Part shown: in pieces, positions 7,723 through 16,033 of the stretch | Numbering within the stretch: position 1 is the stretch's first letter | Layout: each line of letters starts with the position of its first letter | Assembly (NCBI GenBank): GCA_963974935.1 | Contig: CAXBEV010000005.1 | Location: 62,001 to 126,000 of the forward strand | Direction: 5' to 3' | Source of the DNA: UBA4479 sp963974935 | GTDB taxonomy: Bacteria; Pseudomonadota; Alphaproteobacteria; Rhodospirillales; Casp-alpha2 | Length of the DNA: 64,000 nucleotides | Made by a program: the position numbers and the translations under genes | Notes under the pieces: model-generated | What the model was told of the DNA's origin: nothing | Seen by the model: the letters and a program-made list of their open reading frames with translations, nothing else | Database searches by the model: none

Positions 7723-9591
7723 ATGGAAATCGCTGTCGGCCCCGGCTTTCAGATGTGGGTGACGTTTGCCATCATCGTGCTCGCGCTTGGTGCGTACGTC
7801 TGGGAAAAATGGTCAATGGAGCTGACGTCGCTCGGCACCGTTTGCGTCATCTTGATCTTTTTTCAGTTGTTCCCGGTGCCGCCGGGACCCGGCGAAACCG
7901 GCAGTTTGGACGCAGCCCGTATCCTGCAAGGCTTTGCCAATCCAGCCCTGGTCGCGGTGCTGGCGCTTTTGGTGATGGGGCAGGGGCTTATTCGCACCGG
8001 TATTTTAGATCGGGGGGCGGAATGGTTTTTGGACCATGTGCGGAAAAAGATTCCATTTATCTTGGCGGTGCTGGCCGCGCTCATTGTGGTTGGCGCGATC
8101 AGTGGCTTTTTGAATAACACGCCGGTCGTGGTCATTTTCATTCCGATCATGCAGGCGATGGCGCAACGCTACGGTGTGTCGCCCAGCCAAGTGATGATGC
8201 CGCTCAGTTTTGCTGCCATCGTCGGCGGTATGACGACGTTGATCGGCTCTTCCACAAACTTGCTGGTGAATACGGCGTTGGTCGAAATCGGCGAGGCGCC
8301 GTTGACGTTTTTCGAATTCACTGTCCCGGGCCTGATGCTGGCAGCGGCCGGGATCATCTATGCCGTGGTCGTCGTTCCACGGTTGTTGCCTGATCGTGCC
8401 GGCATGAGCGCGAGCGTGTTGCCTGACGGTGCCGGTAAGCAGTTTATCTTGCAGTTGGATGTGCGTCCCGATTCGGAATTGATCGGCGAGGGTGCCCCCG
8501 GCGGTCACTTCGAAGCTTTGCCCGATATGACGGTGCGACTGATTCAGCGGGGCGAGCGCGCGATCTTGCCACCGTTCGAAGACCTCACCGTGCAGGACGG
8601 CGACGTGATCGTCGTCGCCGCGACCCGCGCCGTGCTCAAAGAAGCCATCGTCGCGCATGGGGAACTCTTTCACCCCGATATCAAAAGCAGTGCCATGGCA
8701 GAGGACGACGATGAAGACGCACCGTGGCGACAGCGCGATCAGATCATCGCCGAAGTCATGGTTGCGCCGGCATCTCGGTTGGTTGGGCAAACCCTAAGGC
8801 TGGCAGGCTTTCGCTATAAGACACATTGCATCGTGCTCGGAATCCAGCGGCGCGCGCGGATGATCCGAGCGCGGATTACGGAAATCCGTTTGGAGCCTGG
8901 GGATGTGTTGCTCGTGCAAGGGCAGCGCGACGACATCCGGGCTCTGCGTGGCAATCGTGACGTGGTGTTGATTGAATCGTCCCGCGAAGAAGTGCCGAGC
9001 CTAGATCATGCAAAGCGTGCGATGCTGATTTTCTTCGGCACCGTGGTTCTTGCGGCAACAGGTTCGTTGCCGATTGTGACTGCGGCCTTTGCCGGTGCCA
9101 TCGCCATGGTCGCAACCGGCGTATTGAACCTGCGCCAAGCGTTTCGCGCCATGGACCCGAAGATTGCGACCGCCATTGCAGCCGCGTTGGCGATGAGTGT
9201 AGCGCTTCGTGAAACCGGTGGGGCTGCATTCGTGGCCAGCCTTGTCGTCGATGCCTTAGATGGGGCGGGGGTACTGATGATTTTGTCGGTGTTGTTCTTG
9301 ATTGCGGCGCTGATGACCAACGTGATTTCCAACAATGCGGTTGCCGTGCTGTTTACACCGATTGCCGTCGATCTGGCGATTGAACTTGGGGTGTCACCGT
9401 CGTTGTTCGCCATAGCCATGGTGTTTGCGGCAAACTGTTCATTCGCTTCACCGATGGGCTATCAGACCAATCTATTGGTGATGGGCCCGGGGCATTATGC
9501 GTTTTCGGATTTTGCCCGCGCCGGCCTGCCGCTGATCATCATCATGTGGCTGACGTTCACCGCGATGGCGTGGCTGTATTGGGGCCTATGA
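7723..9591 (+). CDS. SLC13/DASS-type permease with two TrkA-C domains
   Basis: A 622-residue inner-membrane transporter. Hydrophobic helices flank a large cytoplasmic insert (residues about 230-420) containing two RCK_C/TrkA-C ligand-binding domains, the layout of the SLC13-like anion permeases often annotated as sodium/sulfate or dicarboxylate carriers. The signature SNNAVAVLFTPIAVDLA near the end matches the family's second substrate loop. I use ATG 7723, six bases after the upstream GTG, because GAGG is correctly spaced from it. The last six bases overlap the convergent cheB-like gene. The substrate (sulfate, dicarboxylate or another anion) is not readable. Confidence 0.88.
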   Translation: MEIAVGPGFQMWVTFAIIVLALGAYVWEKWSMELTSLGTVCVILIFFQLFPVPPGPGETGSLDAARILQGFANPALVAVLALLVMGQGLIRTGILDRGAEWFLDHVRKKIPFILAVLAALIVVGAISGFLNNTPVVVIFIPIMQAMAQRYGVSPSQVMMPLSFAAIVGGMTTLIGSSTNLLVNTALVEIGEAPLTFFEFTVPGLMLAAAGIIYAVVVVPRLLPDRAGMSASVLPDGAGKQFILQLDVRPDSELIGEGAPGGHFEALPDMTVRLIQRGERAILPPFEDLTVQDGDVIVVAATRAVLKEAIVAHGELFHPDIKSSAMAEDDDEDAPWRQRDQIIAEVMVAPASRLVGQTLRLAGFRYKTHCIVLGIQRRARMIRARITEIRLEPGDVLLVQGQRDDIRALRGNRDVVLIESSREEVPSLDHAKRAMLIFFGTVVLAATGSLPIVTAAFAGAIAMVATGVLNLRQAFRAMDPKIATAIAAALAMSVALRETGGAAFVASLVVDALDGAGVLMILSVLFLIAALMTNVISNNAVAVLFTPIAVDLAIELGVSPSLFAIAMVFAANCSFASPMGYQTNLLVMGPGHYAFSDFARAGLPLIIIMWLTFTAMAWLYWGL

Positions 9592-10644
9592 CCTGCCGTT
9601 AGTGAGGCTAAGGACTCGTGGCGCGATATCTTTTATTGGTAATACTTCGGCCGCAAAGCCGGCTTCGGTGACGGCGCCCGGCATGCCCCAGACAACGCTG
9701 GTGGCTTTGTCTTGCGCCAGCACCGTGCCGCCTGCGCGCACGACGGCACCCGCGCCGTCTCGTCCGTCATGGCCCATCCCGGTGAGCACGACGGCAAGAA
9801 CGGCGGCGCCATAGATCGCCGCAGCACTTTCAAACAGTGGGTCGACGGAAGGCTTGCAATAATTAATTTTCGGCCCATCGAACAGGTGAACGTGAGTTGA
9901 TTGACCCTCCGCCTGCACCTGCATGTGGATGCCGCCCGGCGCAATCAATATGTCACCGGGTTGCAGGTCGTGCGCTTCTGAGCCTTCTTGCACGTGGCGC
10001 TCTAGTTGGCGTGAGAGGTTTTTCGCAAATATAGACGTAAACCCGACCGGCATGTGCTGCGTTATCAAGATCGGTAGATTAAAATCATTACCGAGCCCGG
10101 CCAACAGATCGGTGACGGCTTGTGGCCCACCGGTTGAACTGCCGATCAACAAAATTTTTGGCGTAACTTTGCTGATCGTGGGTGTCGCTTCTGGGGGGGG
10201 CGTCGGCGCTACGGTTTTGGCATCGCGGCGCCCGAGGGCGCGCAGCACGCGGTCAAGACTCTCTTTAAAAGTTCGTTGATCGATACCAGTAGCATGGCGG
10301 GTTGGGGTCGGCACATAATCGGCGGCACCATCCATAAGGCCCTGCATGCTGGTCCGCACATTGGCAAATGATAGTGAGCCGAGCATCACGATGTTGACGT
10401 TCGGATCGGCCCGCTTGAGCCGCGTAATCGCTGTGTGCACGGCGCTTTTGCCGATGCCAATGTCCAACAGCACGGTATCGGTATCGCGTTTTCTGACGGC
10501 GGTGACGGCAGATACCGTATCCGGTACTTCTTTATGTACCGTAATGGCCGTGTTGCCGAGAAGGGCCCGTTTGAGCGGGGTCGCGATGATGCTGGCGTCC
10601 GTGCATAACAAGACGCGGATCTGCTGCTCTTTGGGTGTGCTCAA
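9586..10644 (-). CDS. CheB-type protein-glutamate methylesterase with degenerate receiver domain
   Basis: A 352-residue two-domain protein. The C-terminal half is a clear CheB methylesterase with the catalytic triad Ser170 (IGSSTGG), His197 (ITQHMP) and Asp293 (LTGMGHDG), which demethylates chemoreceptor glutamates. The N-terminal receiver keeps an aspartate at position 61 (VLLDIGIG) but has only one acidic residue where two are usual (CTDAS), and has Thr113 where the conserved lysine of the KP motif should be. Phosphorylation control is therefore doubtful. No cheA, cheR or cheY lies in the window, so this is an orphan here. Chemoreceptor genes follow nearby on the same strand. Confidence 0.85.
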   Translation of the reverse strand: MSTPKEQQIRVLLCTDASIIATPLKRALLGNTAITVHKEVPDTVSAVTAVRKRDTDTVLLDIGIGKSAVHTAITRLKRADPNVNIVMLGSLSFANVRTSMQGLMDGAADYVPTPTRHATGIDQRTFKESLDRVLRALGRRDAKTVAPTPPPEATPTISKVTPKILLIGSSTGGPQAVTDLLAGLGNDFNLPILITQHMPVGFTSIFAKNLSRQLERHVQEGSEAHDLQPGDILIAPGGIHMQVQAEGQSTHVHLFDGPKINYCKPSVDPLFESAAAIYGAAVLAVVLTGMGHDGRDGAGAVVRAGGTVLAQDKATSVVWGMPGAVTEAGFAAEVLPIKDIAPRVLSLTNGRS

Positions 10645-10711
10645 AACGATACCTCCGCCTAAGGATTTACGTAAGCGGAGGGTTGTTGTCCAGGGCGTCT
10701 GTTAAACGGAC

Positions 10712-10777
10712 AAAAAAGTGGGCGGGTGATGTCCGACTTTCGGAGATCACCCGCCCAGAGGCGGGTCTCAGGGAGAA
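10712..10777 (-). terminator. Long hairpin with T-run on the minus strand; possible second small RNA
   Basis: The arms GGGCGGGTGAT and ATCACCCGCCC enclose an inner TCCGA/TCGGA stem. On the minus strand the structure is followed by six T residues. Just 5' of it on that strand lies TTCTCCCTG, the same nine bases found before the terminator at 6.93 kb. No gene ends here except the IS3 remnant to the right, so it either closes a short RNA or belongs to the old insertion. Confidence 0.55.
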
Positions 10778-10800
10778 TTCAGGGTTCCAAGACGTGATCC

Positions 10801-11090
10801 GGAGTATTGATTTAGCTAGTCATACCGGACCGTTCGATTGAAGTGCTCAACATAGGTATTTTGTTGTGGCTTGCCCGGTTGGATAAACTGAAGGCCAATG
10901 CTCTCGTTTTTCCGCCCGGTGGCCAACAATGAACTCACATATTTCGGGCTATTGTCACACCGAATGGTGCACGGCAGCCCCCGCCATTCGATGATCCGAT
11001 TGAGGGCATGGATCACGCGAGCGGCGGTCAAAGAGAAGTCGACGTGCCGCCCGCGAAACCATCAACAAAATACACGCCGCACGCTCATCA
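10801..11090 (-). pseudogene. IS3-family transposase (OrfB, integrase core) remnant
   Basis: The minus strand encodes DFSLTAARVIHALNRIIEWR, then RCDNSPKY and IQPGKPQQNTYVEHFNRTVRYD, all typical of the DDE integrase core of IS3-group OrfB. The next codon is TAG where family members have TGG (Trp), after which LNQY still matches before similarity stops near 10801. Upstream, similarity continues briefly in another frame (YFVDGFAGG), so there is also a frameshift or internal deletion. It is a dead fragment of roughly 90 codons without recognisable inverted repeats. Confidence 0.85.
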
Positions 11091-11185
11091 TCATCCGATA
11101 TGCTTAGCTCCCGTAAAGGTGTGACTGTGTTCGACGTCACCGCATAAGGTGGACTTGGTATATATTCGGCAGATGTTGTCGTTTC

Positions 11186-12322
11186 TTAGCTATTGAGGAC
11201 CGATTGCAAATTCTCAGCCTGTGTAGAAAGTTCGCTTGAGAGTGTCAGCATTTCACCGGACATATCACTGACCTGGACGATATCCTCGTTCACACTGGAA
11301 ATGTTAGATGTCACCTCTGCAACACCTGTCGAGGCCTCCTGTACATTGCGGGCAATTTCTTGGGTTGCCGTGCCTTGTTCTTCTACGGCAGAAGCTATTG
11401 TGGTTGACGCTTCATTTAGCGATCCGATTGTTTTGCTGATATCGGCAATGGACTCGACGGCGCTGGTCGTTGAATTCTGAATTTCACTGATCTGGGCCTT
11501 GATTTCCACCGTCGCTTTCGCTGTTTGAGTGGCAAGGTCCTTTACTTCAGAGGCAACCACCGCGAACCCTTTACCGGCTTCACCGGCGCGCGCTGCTTCA
11601 ATTGTGGCATTTAGTGCAAGCAGGTTGGTTTGGCTGGCAATATCATTAATTATGCTGACGACCTGTTCTATACGCGTCGAAGACTCGGACAGGCCTTTTA
11701 TATGTTCATCCGCTGTTTCAGCTTGAAGCACAGCATCGTTCGCCATCGCGGCGGACTGCGTTACTTGTCGATTGATCTCCTGAACCGAGGCACTCAGTTC
11801 CTCGGCCGCAGAAGCGACAGTTTGGGTGTTGATACCCGCCTGCTCCGCTGACGCTACGACTTCAGATGCTTTGTTGCCGGCGTTGTTTGCCGTTTCACCC
11901 ATGGATTTAGCGCTGGCGTCAAGCTGTGTTGATGCGGATGTAATGACGCCTACCATTTTAGAAAATTTATTCATTTTGTCTTCAACGCCGTCTGCGGCCA
12001 AATTGATCTGTTTGGCAGCTTCTTCATAACTACCTAACATTCCATTTAACGCAATACGACGGAAATACTGGTTTTTGGCGATGAACCCGAGACACGCTGT
12101 TGATTCGCGGACGTACGCGTCCGTGCGGTCAATCATTTCATTAATTTTCAGGCAGAGTGTCCGCTCGGCCCCATCCGTCGTGGGGATATTCTTTATTCGG
12201 GCTTCAAAATTGCCATGACAAATACTATCTGCAACCTGCAGGATTTCATCAATTTTTTCGGGACTGTATGCGTTAGCAGATGTTGCATGCAGTGCGTCGT
12301 TTTGATTCTCTAATTCGGACAT
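11186..12322 (-). CDS. Soluble methyl-accepting chemotaxis protein
   Basis: A 378-residue chemoreceptor with no membrane segment. The N-terminal 110 residues are an unassigned helical input region, followed by the MCP signalling coiled coil. The hairpin tip (IINDIASQTNLLALNATIEA, then ARAGEAGKGFAVVASEVKDLA) is intact, so it should engage CheA/CheW. It starts one base after the stop of the PAS-domain gene, making a two-gene operon. This strongly suggests that the PAS protein supplies the sensory input. The gene is more AT-rich than the housekeeping genes around it. Confidence 0.92.
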   Translation of the reverse strand: MSELENQNDALHATSANAYSPEKIDEILQVADSICHGNFEARIKNIPTTDGAERTLCLKINEMIDRTDAYVRESTACLGFIAKNQYFRRIALNGMLGSYEEAAKQINLAADGVEDKMNKFSKMVGVITSASTQLDASAKSMGETANNAGNKASEVVASAEQAGINTQTVASAAEELSASVQEINRQVTQSAAMANDAVLQAETADEHIKGLSESSTRIEQVVSIINDIASQTNLLALNATIEAARAGEAGKGFAVVASEVKDLATQTAKATVEIKAQISEIQNSTTSAVESIADISKTIGSLNEASTTIASAVEEQGTATQEIARNVQEASTGVAEVTSNISSVNEDIVQVSDMSGEMLTLSSELSTQAENLQSVLNS

Positions 12323-12323
12323 T

Positions 12324-12845
12324 TTAATCTTCCTTCGCTAAGCTAGCTATAAATTCATTATAGGTTGTGTCTTTGCTGTGCAAAATTTCGTTCAAGGCTT
12401 TGGTCGATTCAACAATGCCGTCTTTCTTGCTTGGATTTTTGTCTTCAATTGCCTTCAGCTGATCGTACAGAGGCTCTATCACTGTCTTGATCGTATTGGG
12501 GTTGGGGACGCGGCGGGTAGAGTGATAGCCGACGATTTTACCGTTTTCCATGCTGGGTGTGACATGAGCTATGACCCAGTAATGACCTCCGGATTTGGTT
12601 GAATTAACCACATAGGCAAACAGTTCTTCACCACTGGCGATTGTTGACCACAACAGCTCGAACACCGCCCTTGGCATGTTTGGGTGTCGGATCATGTTGT
12701 GAGGTTGACCGGTAACTTCTGATTCAGTGTAACCGGCAATATCGAGGAACGTATGATTAACATAGGTCAGCCGACCTTTTAGGTCTGTTTTGCTGACAAT
12801 TAATTCATCCCGGTCGAAAAATACCTCTTTACCATTATACTGCAT
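12324..12845 (-). CDS. Aer-like PAS-domain sensor protein
   Basis: A 173-residue protein consisting of one PAS domain of the Aer type (residues about 10-120; YVNHTFLDIAGYTESEVTGQ, MIRHPNMPRAVFELLW, GHYWVIAHVTP, GYHSTRRVP) and a short helical tail. Aer PAS domains bind FAD and report redox state. The protein has no signalling domain of its own and is transcribed directly ahead of the soluble chemoreceptor. The pair looks like a split energy-taxis receptor comparable in principle to CetB/CetA. Flavin binding is inferred from the family. Confidence 0.88.
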   Translation of the reverse strand: MQYNGKEVFFDRDELIVSKTDLKGRLTYVNHTFLDIAGYTESEVTGQPHNMIRHPNMPRAVFELLWSTIASGEELFAYVVNSTKSGGHYWVIAHVTPSMENGKIVGYHSTRRVPNPNTIKTVIEPLYDQLKAIEDKNPSKKDGIVESTKALNEILHSKDTTYNEFIASLAKED

Positions 12846-13024
12846 GTTGCCTCTTCCTTATCGTTGTTCAAAATTATCACTCTTGCCTTTAAAAAAACTG
12901 ATGAATAATTGAACCTTTTTATTGTTGTGATCAACATTAAAAGGGTCTTCGATTGAACCTAATAGGCGGAAGAATCTGCGCCACATCTTTAGTTTGCTGC
13001 TCGCTTTTACATTAAATAATGGGG

Positions 13025-13060
13025 CTGACACTCATAAAGAAAATTCCTTATCTATGTCAG
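13025..13060. repeat. 36-bp repeat, copy 1 (probable IS1595-type end)
   Basis: It begins CTGACACTCATAAAG and ends TATGTCAG, with six-base inverted termini (CTGACA/TGTCAG). An identical copy except for one base lies at 15798-15833, immediately outside the IS1595-type transposase remnant. This copy abuts the 3' end of the histidine kinase gene. It probably represents a solo insertion-sequence end. Confidence 0.8.
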
Positions 13061-13064
13061 CTCT

Positions 13065-14609
13065 TTACTTAAAGTGCTTAACTCGGTCGGCGGGGAAGAT
13101 AGCTTGCGCGCGTGTGCCTTCGCCGGGCGCGCTTTTCAGGGCGATGTGGCCACCGTGCGCCTCCATGAAATTGCGCACAAGATACAGGCCCAATCCGATA
13201 CCGCCCTGCCTGTTGGCGTGGCCAGAATTGTCCAGTTGGACGAATGCATCAAGGGCGCGCTCGATATCTTTTAACTCGATGCCTGGTCCCTGGTCCATTA
13301 TCTCTATGATCAGCCCGTTGGTGTCATCGTCGCGATTAATATTGACGGTAATATCGCTATCGACGGGCGAGTACTTGAGTGCATTGCTACACAAATTGAA
13401 GATGACCTGTCGACATAGGCGAGGATCGGCGCGGAGAGTTACGTCTTTTGGCAGATGCGGAAAGACGATCCGCCCGACGTTGCTTGGATGTCCAAGGTTG
13501 AGCAGCCGTATCGTATCGGCGACAAGCGGGAGAAGGGCGAATACCTCTTCTTTCAGGGCGAATGTCCCGGTTTCGATTTGCGCGGTGTCTAGGATCGTGT
13601 CGATGATGGCGAGTAGGTGTTCGCCGCTACTGCTGATATCGCGCGCGTAATCGGCGTAAATCGGTTTGCCGACTGGGCCGAAGGTTTCCTGCGCCATCAT
13701 CTGTGAAAACCCGATAATGGCGTTGAGCGGAGTCCGCAACTCATGGCTCATGGATGCCAAGAACCTTGTTTTGGTGGCGCTCGCTGCGAGGGCGGCGTTT
13801 CGTGCGTTGATCAATTCGGTTTCATTCGATTTTCTGTCAGTGATGTCATTGACGACACCTTCCATCGTCAATGCTTCTCCGGTGTCGGAGAAAGTTGTTA
13901 TTGCTTGCTCATGCACATGACGCACTTCGCCGTCTACCCGGACAATCCGGTGTTCGATCGAATACTCTTTGCCGGTATCGAGGGCATCTTGGACCGCGCT
14001 TTTAACAAAACCTCGGTCATCCGGGTGCACGTAGTCCAGAAAAGTGTCATATGAAAGTTCAACCGTGTTAGGTTTAGGTTCGATCCCGAATATCCTGTAG
14101 ACTTCTTCAGACCAGAATAGTTCTCCAGTCTTGAGATCAAGGTCCCAACTTCCCATATTGGCGATTTTTTGCGACTGCCGAAGGCGGCTTTCGCTCCGCA
14201 GGAGAGCTATTTCACGTGCGCGTCGTTTGCTGACGTCACGGATGATCGCGGCGAAGAACATCTCGCCATCGATGTTTTCGGAAACGATCGAAACTTCGGC
14301 CGGAAATGTATGCCCGTTCTTCCGAAATCCCGAGATTGCCTGACGTTCACCCATATACCGACTGCTCGGCCCGAGCCGTGCAAAATCTTTGATGAAATGC
14401 TGATGCTTACCGCGTATCTCCTTCGGCAACAGGATATCCAACGGTTGGTTCGTTAGTTCATTGACCTCCCATCCAAACATACGGACGGTACTTTTGTTGA
14501 CGTAAACGATCCGGTTCCGTTCGTTGACGATCACAAGCCCTTCCGATGCTGCGTCGAGAATGCGGCTTAGGATCTGAAAGTTAGGAAGATTGGAGGTTTT
14601 TTTTGGCAT
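13065..14609 (-). CDS. PAS-PAS sensor histidine kinase
   Basis: A 514-residue soluble sensor kinase with no membrane helices. PAS 1 covers residues about 12-130 and PAS 2 about 145-262. The HisKA phosphoacceptor motif is SHELRTPLNAIIGFS, and the HATPase domain shows the N box (FNLCSNALKYS), G1 (IMDQGPGI) and G2 (GGIGLGL). The cognate response regulator is not adjacent. It sits between two copies of a 36-bp repeat and next to a broken chemoreceptor, inside an AT-rich patch, which points to acquisition by transfer. Confidence 0.92.
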   Translation of the reverse strand: MPKKTSNLPNFQILSRILDAASEGLVIVNERNRIVYVNKSTVRMFGWEVNELTNQPLDILLPKEIRGKHQHFIKDFARLGPSSRYMGERQAISGFRKNGHTFPAEVSIVSENIDGEMFFAAIIRDVSKRRAREIALLRSESRLRQSQKIANMGSWDLDLKTGELFWSEEVYRIFGIEPKPNTVELSYDTFLDYVHPDDRGFVKSAVQDALDTGKEYSIEHRIVRVDGEVRHVHEQAITTFSDTGEALTMEGVVNDITDRKSNETELINARNAALAASATKTRFLASMSHELRTPLNAIIGFSQMMAQETFGPVGKPIYADYARDISSSGEHLLAIIDTILDTAQIETGTFALKEEVFALLPLVADTIRLLNLGHPSNVGRIVFPHLPKDVTLRADPRLCRQVIFNLCSNALKYSPVDSDITVNINRDDDTNGLIIEIMDQGPGIELKDIERALDAFVQLDNSGHANRQGGIGLGLYLVRNFMEAHGGHIALKSAPGEGTRAQAIFPADRVKHFK

Positions 14610-14696
14610 ATATAATCAGTACTAGAAGCGATGCTGTTCCAATATCTTGCTCTCTTACCCGCCCAGATGCGTAAGGGATTTTTTGACGCTCTCGTC

Positions 14697-15125
14697 TTAT
14701 GCTGATGCTTGTCCGGTAAGTCTGTCCGTTGCTTGCAATAGCTCGCCAACCAGCCGGTTCGAATTTTCCGACGCAGAATTTACACCGATGATATTAGATG
14801 CCACTTTCTGTGTCGCAGCAGCCTGTTCCTCGACCGCAGCCGAGATCACCGTAGCGATTTTGCTCATTTCGCGGTTTCCTCTATCGCTTTGGTTGCCTGA
14901 CCAGCCAGTGCCGTCACTTCGTTGGCGATGGCCCTTGCCGATACTTTCTGCATTTTTCGCCAGCCCGGCGATCCGTTCGTTGGATTCTTTAGTTTGTTTT
15001 ACGGCTTTGTTTGCGACTTCAGCTGCGCGGGCGACCTGCGCGAATATCTCGTTGATTGAGCTGGTTAACTGTTCCGACCGGGCATTGAGGAAAGTAATCT
15101 TCAAGTTAGGTAAATCGGAAACCAT
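14697..15125 (-). pseudogene. Broken methyl-accepting chemotaxis protein
   Basis: The 142-codon frame starts in MCP sequence (SSINEIFAQVARAAEVANKA, IAGLAKNAESIGK), then loses frame. The expected AIANEVTALAGQATKAIEE continues in another frame, and the first frame resumes with AAVEEQAAATQKVASNI to the usual C-terminal end. The whole hairpin tip that binds CheA/CheW is deleted and at least one frameshift is present, as is the entire sensory half. It cannot be functional. Confidence 0.85.
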
Positions 15126-15213
15126 GATGGCAGCAGGAACGCTCTTAAGTTCCTGGAGCTGTTTGGTCGAAGACGACCGTCAATGACTTGATCAACTAAA
15201 ATCCCCCTAAAAA

Positions 15214-15258
15214 ATAACCCTACATTTTTTAAGAGATTATAACCCTACATTTTGTAAG
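15214..15258. repeat. Two tandem copies of a 20-bp AT-rich motif
   Basis: ATAACCCTACATTTT-TAAG occurs twice with a 25-base period and a single difference. It lies between the broken chemoreceptor and the IS1595-type remnant, with no gene. It may be a residue of transposition or a promoter-region duplication. Confidence 0.6.
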
Positions 15259-15284
15259 TGAAAGAAAAATATCTAATGATACTG

Positions 15285-15797
15285 ACCTGCCCTTGAAAAA
15301 ATTCTCGATGCCATTGATGTGATTGCAGTCCTGGGCGAAGAGCTTTGAGTGATTGATCCTGACGCGATGGAAGTCAGAAACGTTCAGCACGCCGTAAGCA
15401 CATAAGAGACGATGCTGTCGGGCCTGATCTTGCTCTCAATGACAGGCAGAAGCGTTTCTGTGTGCGTTTGGGATCGTAACGACATAGACCTTGCCGCCTC
15501 GCTTGAGCAGCCCAAAGGTGGGAACCTTGCATGCTGCATCTCGACCTTTTTTGCCTTTCCTGACACCTCCAGAATAGCTTTCATCAACCTTGATCTCTCC
15601 CGCCATCAGTCCGGTGCTTCCGTAACCAGTTTGCTGGCAATGAGTTCGCGTAGCTTGTGAAAATATAAGATTGCTGTGTTGCGATTAGTGCCGCAAATCC
15701 CAACTGCTGATCATAGCGAAGAGCCCGCCACAAAATGATGAATCAATTCTATTTGAATACTTGCAGGCAACCTGCTTTTGCGTCTTCTGCTAACCAT
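15285..15797 (-). pseudogene. IS1595-family (ISXO2-like) transposase remnant
   Basis: On the minus strand the start reads MVSRRRKSRLPASIQIELIH then FVAG. A frameshift is followed by NRNTAILYFHKLRELIASKL, VDESYSGG, KVPTFGLLKRGGKVYVVTIP and TETLLPVIESKIRPDSIV. A further shift leads to RINHSKLFAQDCNHINGIEN. All are hallmarks of the ISXO2-type DDE transposase. Several stops and frameshifts interrupt it, and the C-terminus is missing after INGIENFF. The 36-bp repeat touches its start codon and is probably the element's terminal repeat. The rest of 15.13-16.03 kb holds no recognisable gene. Confidence 0.85.
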
Positions 15798-15833
15798 CTG
15801 ACACTCATAAAGAAAATTCCTTATCCATGTCAG
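15798..15833. repeat. 36-bp repeat, copy 2 (IS1595-type terminal repeat)
   Basis: This copy differs from 13025-13060 at one base and has the same orientation. It lies directly upstream of the transposase remnant's start codon, which is where a terminal inverted repeat belongs. With the first copy it brackets the histidine kinase and the broken chemoreceptor. Confidence 0.8.
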
Positions 15834-16033
15834 TCCCAAGTATTATAACGTCACGACATCGACATGGACGGTTCGGTTCATCGACGCGATATTTCTAGCA
15901 TGCGTGCCCTGATTGAACCTTTAAAATTTATCTTTGAGCCTATCTCGGCATTAGAAATTCCTGAACTCAGACAATGCGGCTAAAGATTGTGCCTTTTAAG
16001 AATTTAACCACGCGCTTCAGCAGCGCTAACGGT

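Noticed and set aside
15834..16033. About 39-codon plus-strand frame near 15863
   Set aside because: There is no ribosome site and no similarity, and it is next to degraded insertion sequence.
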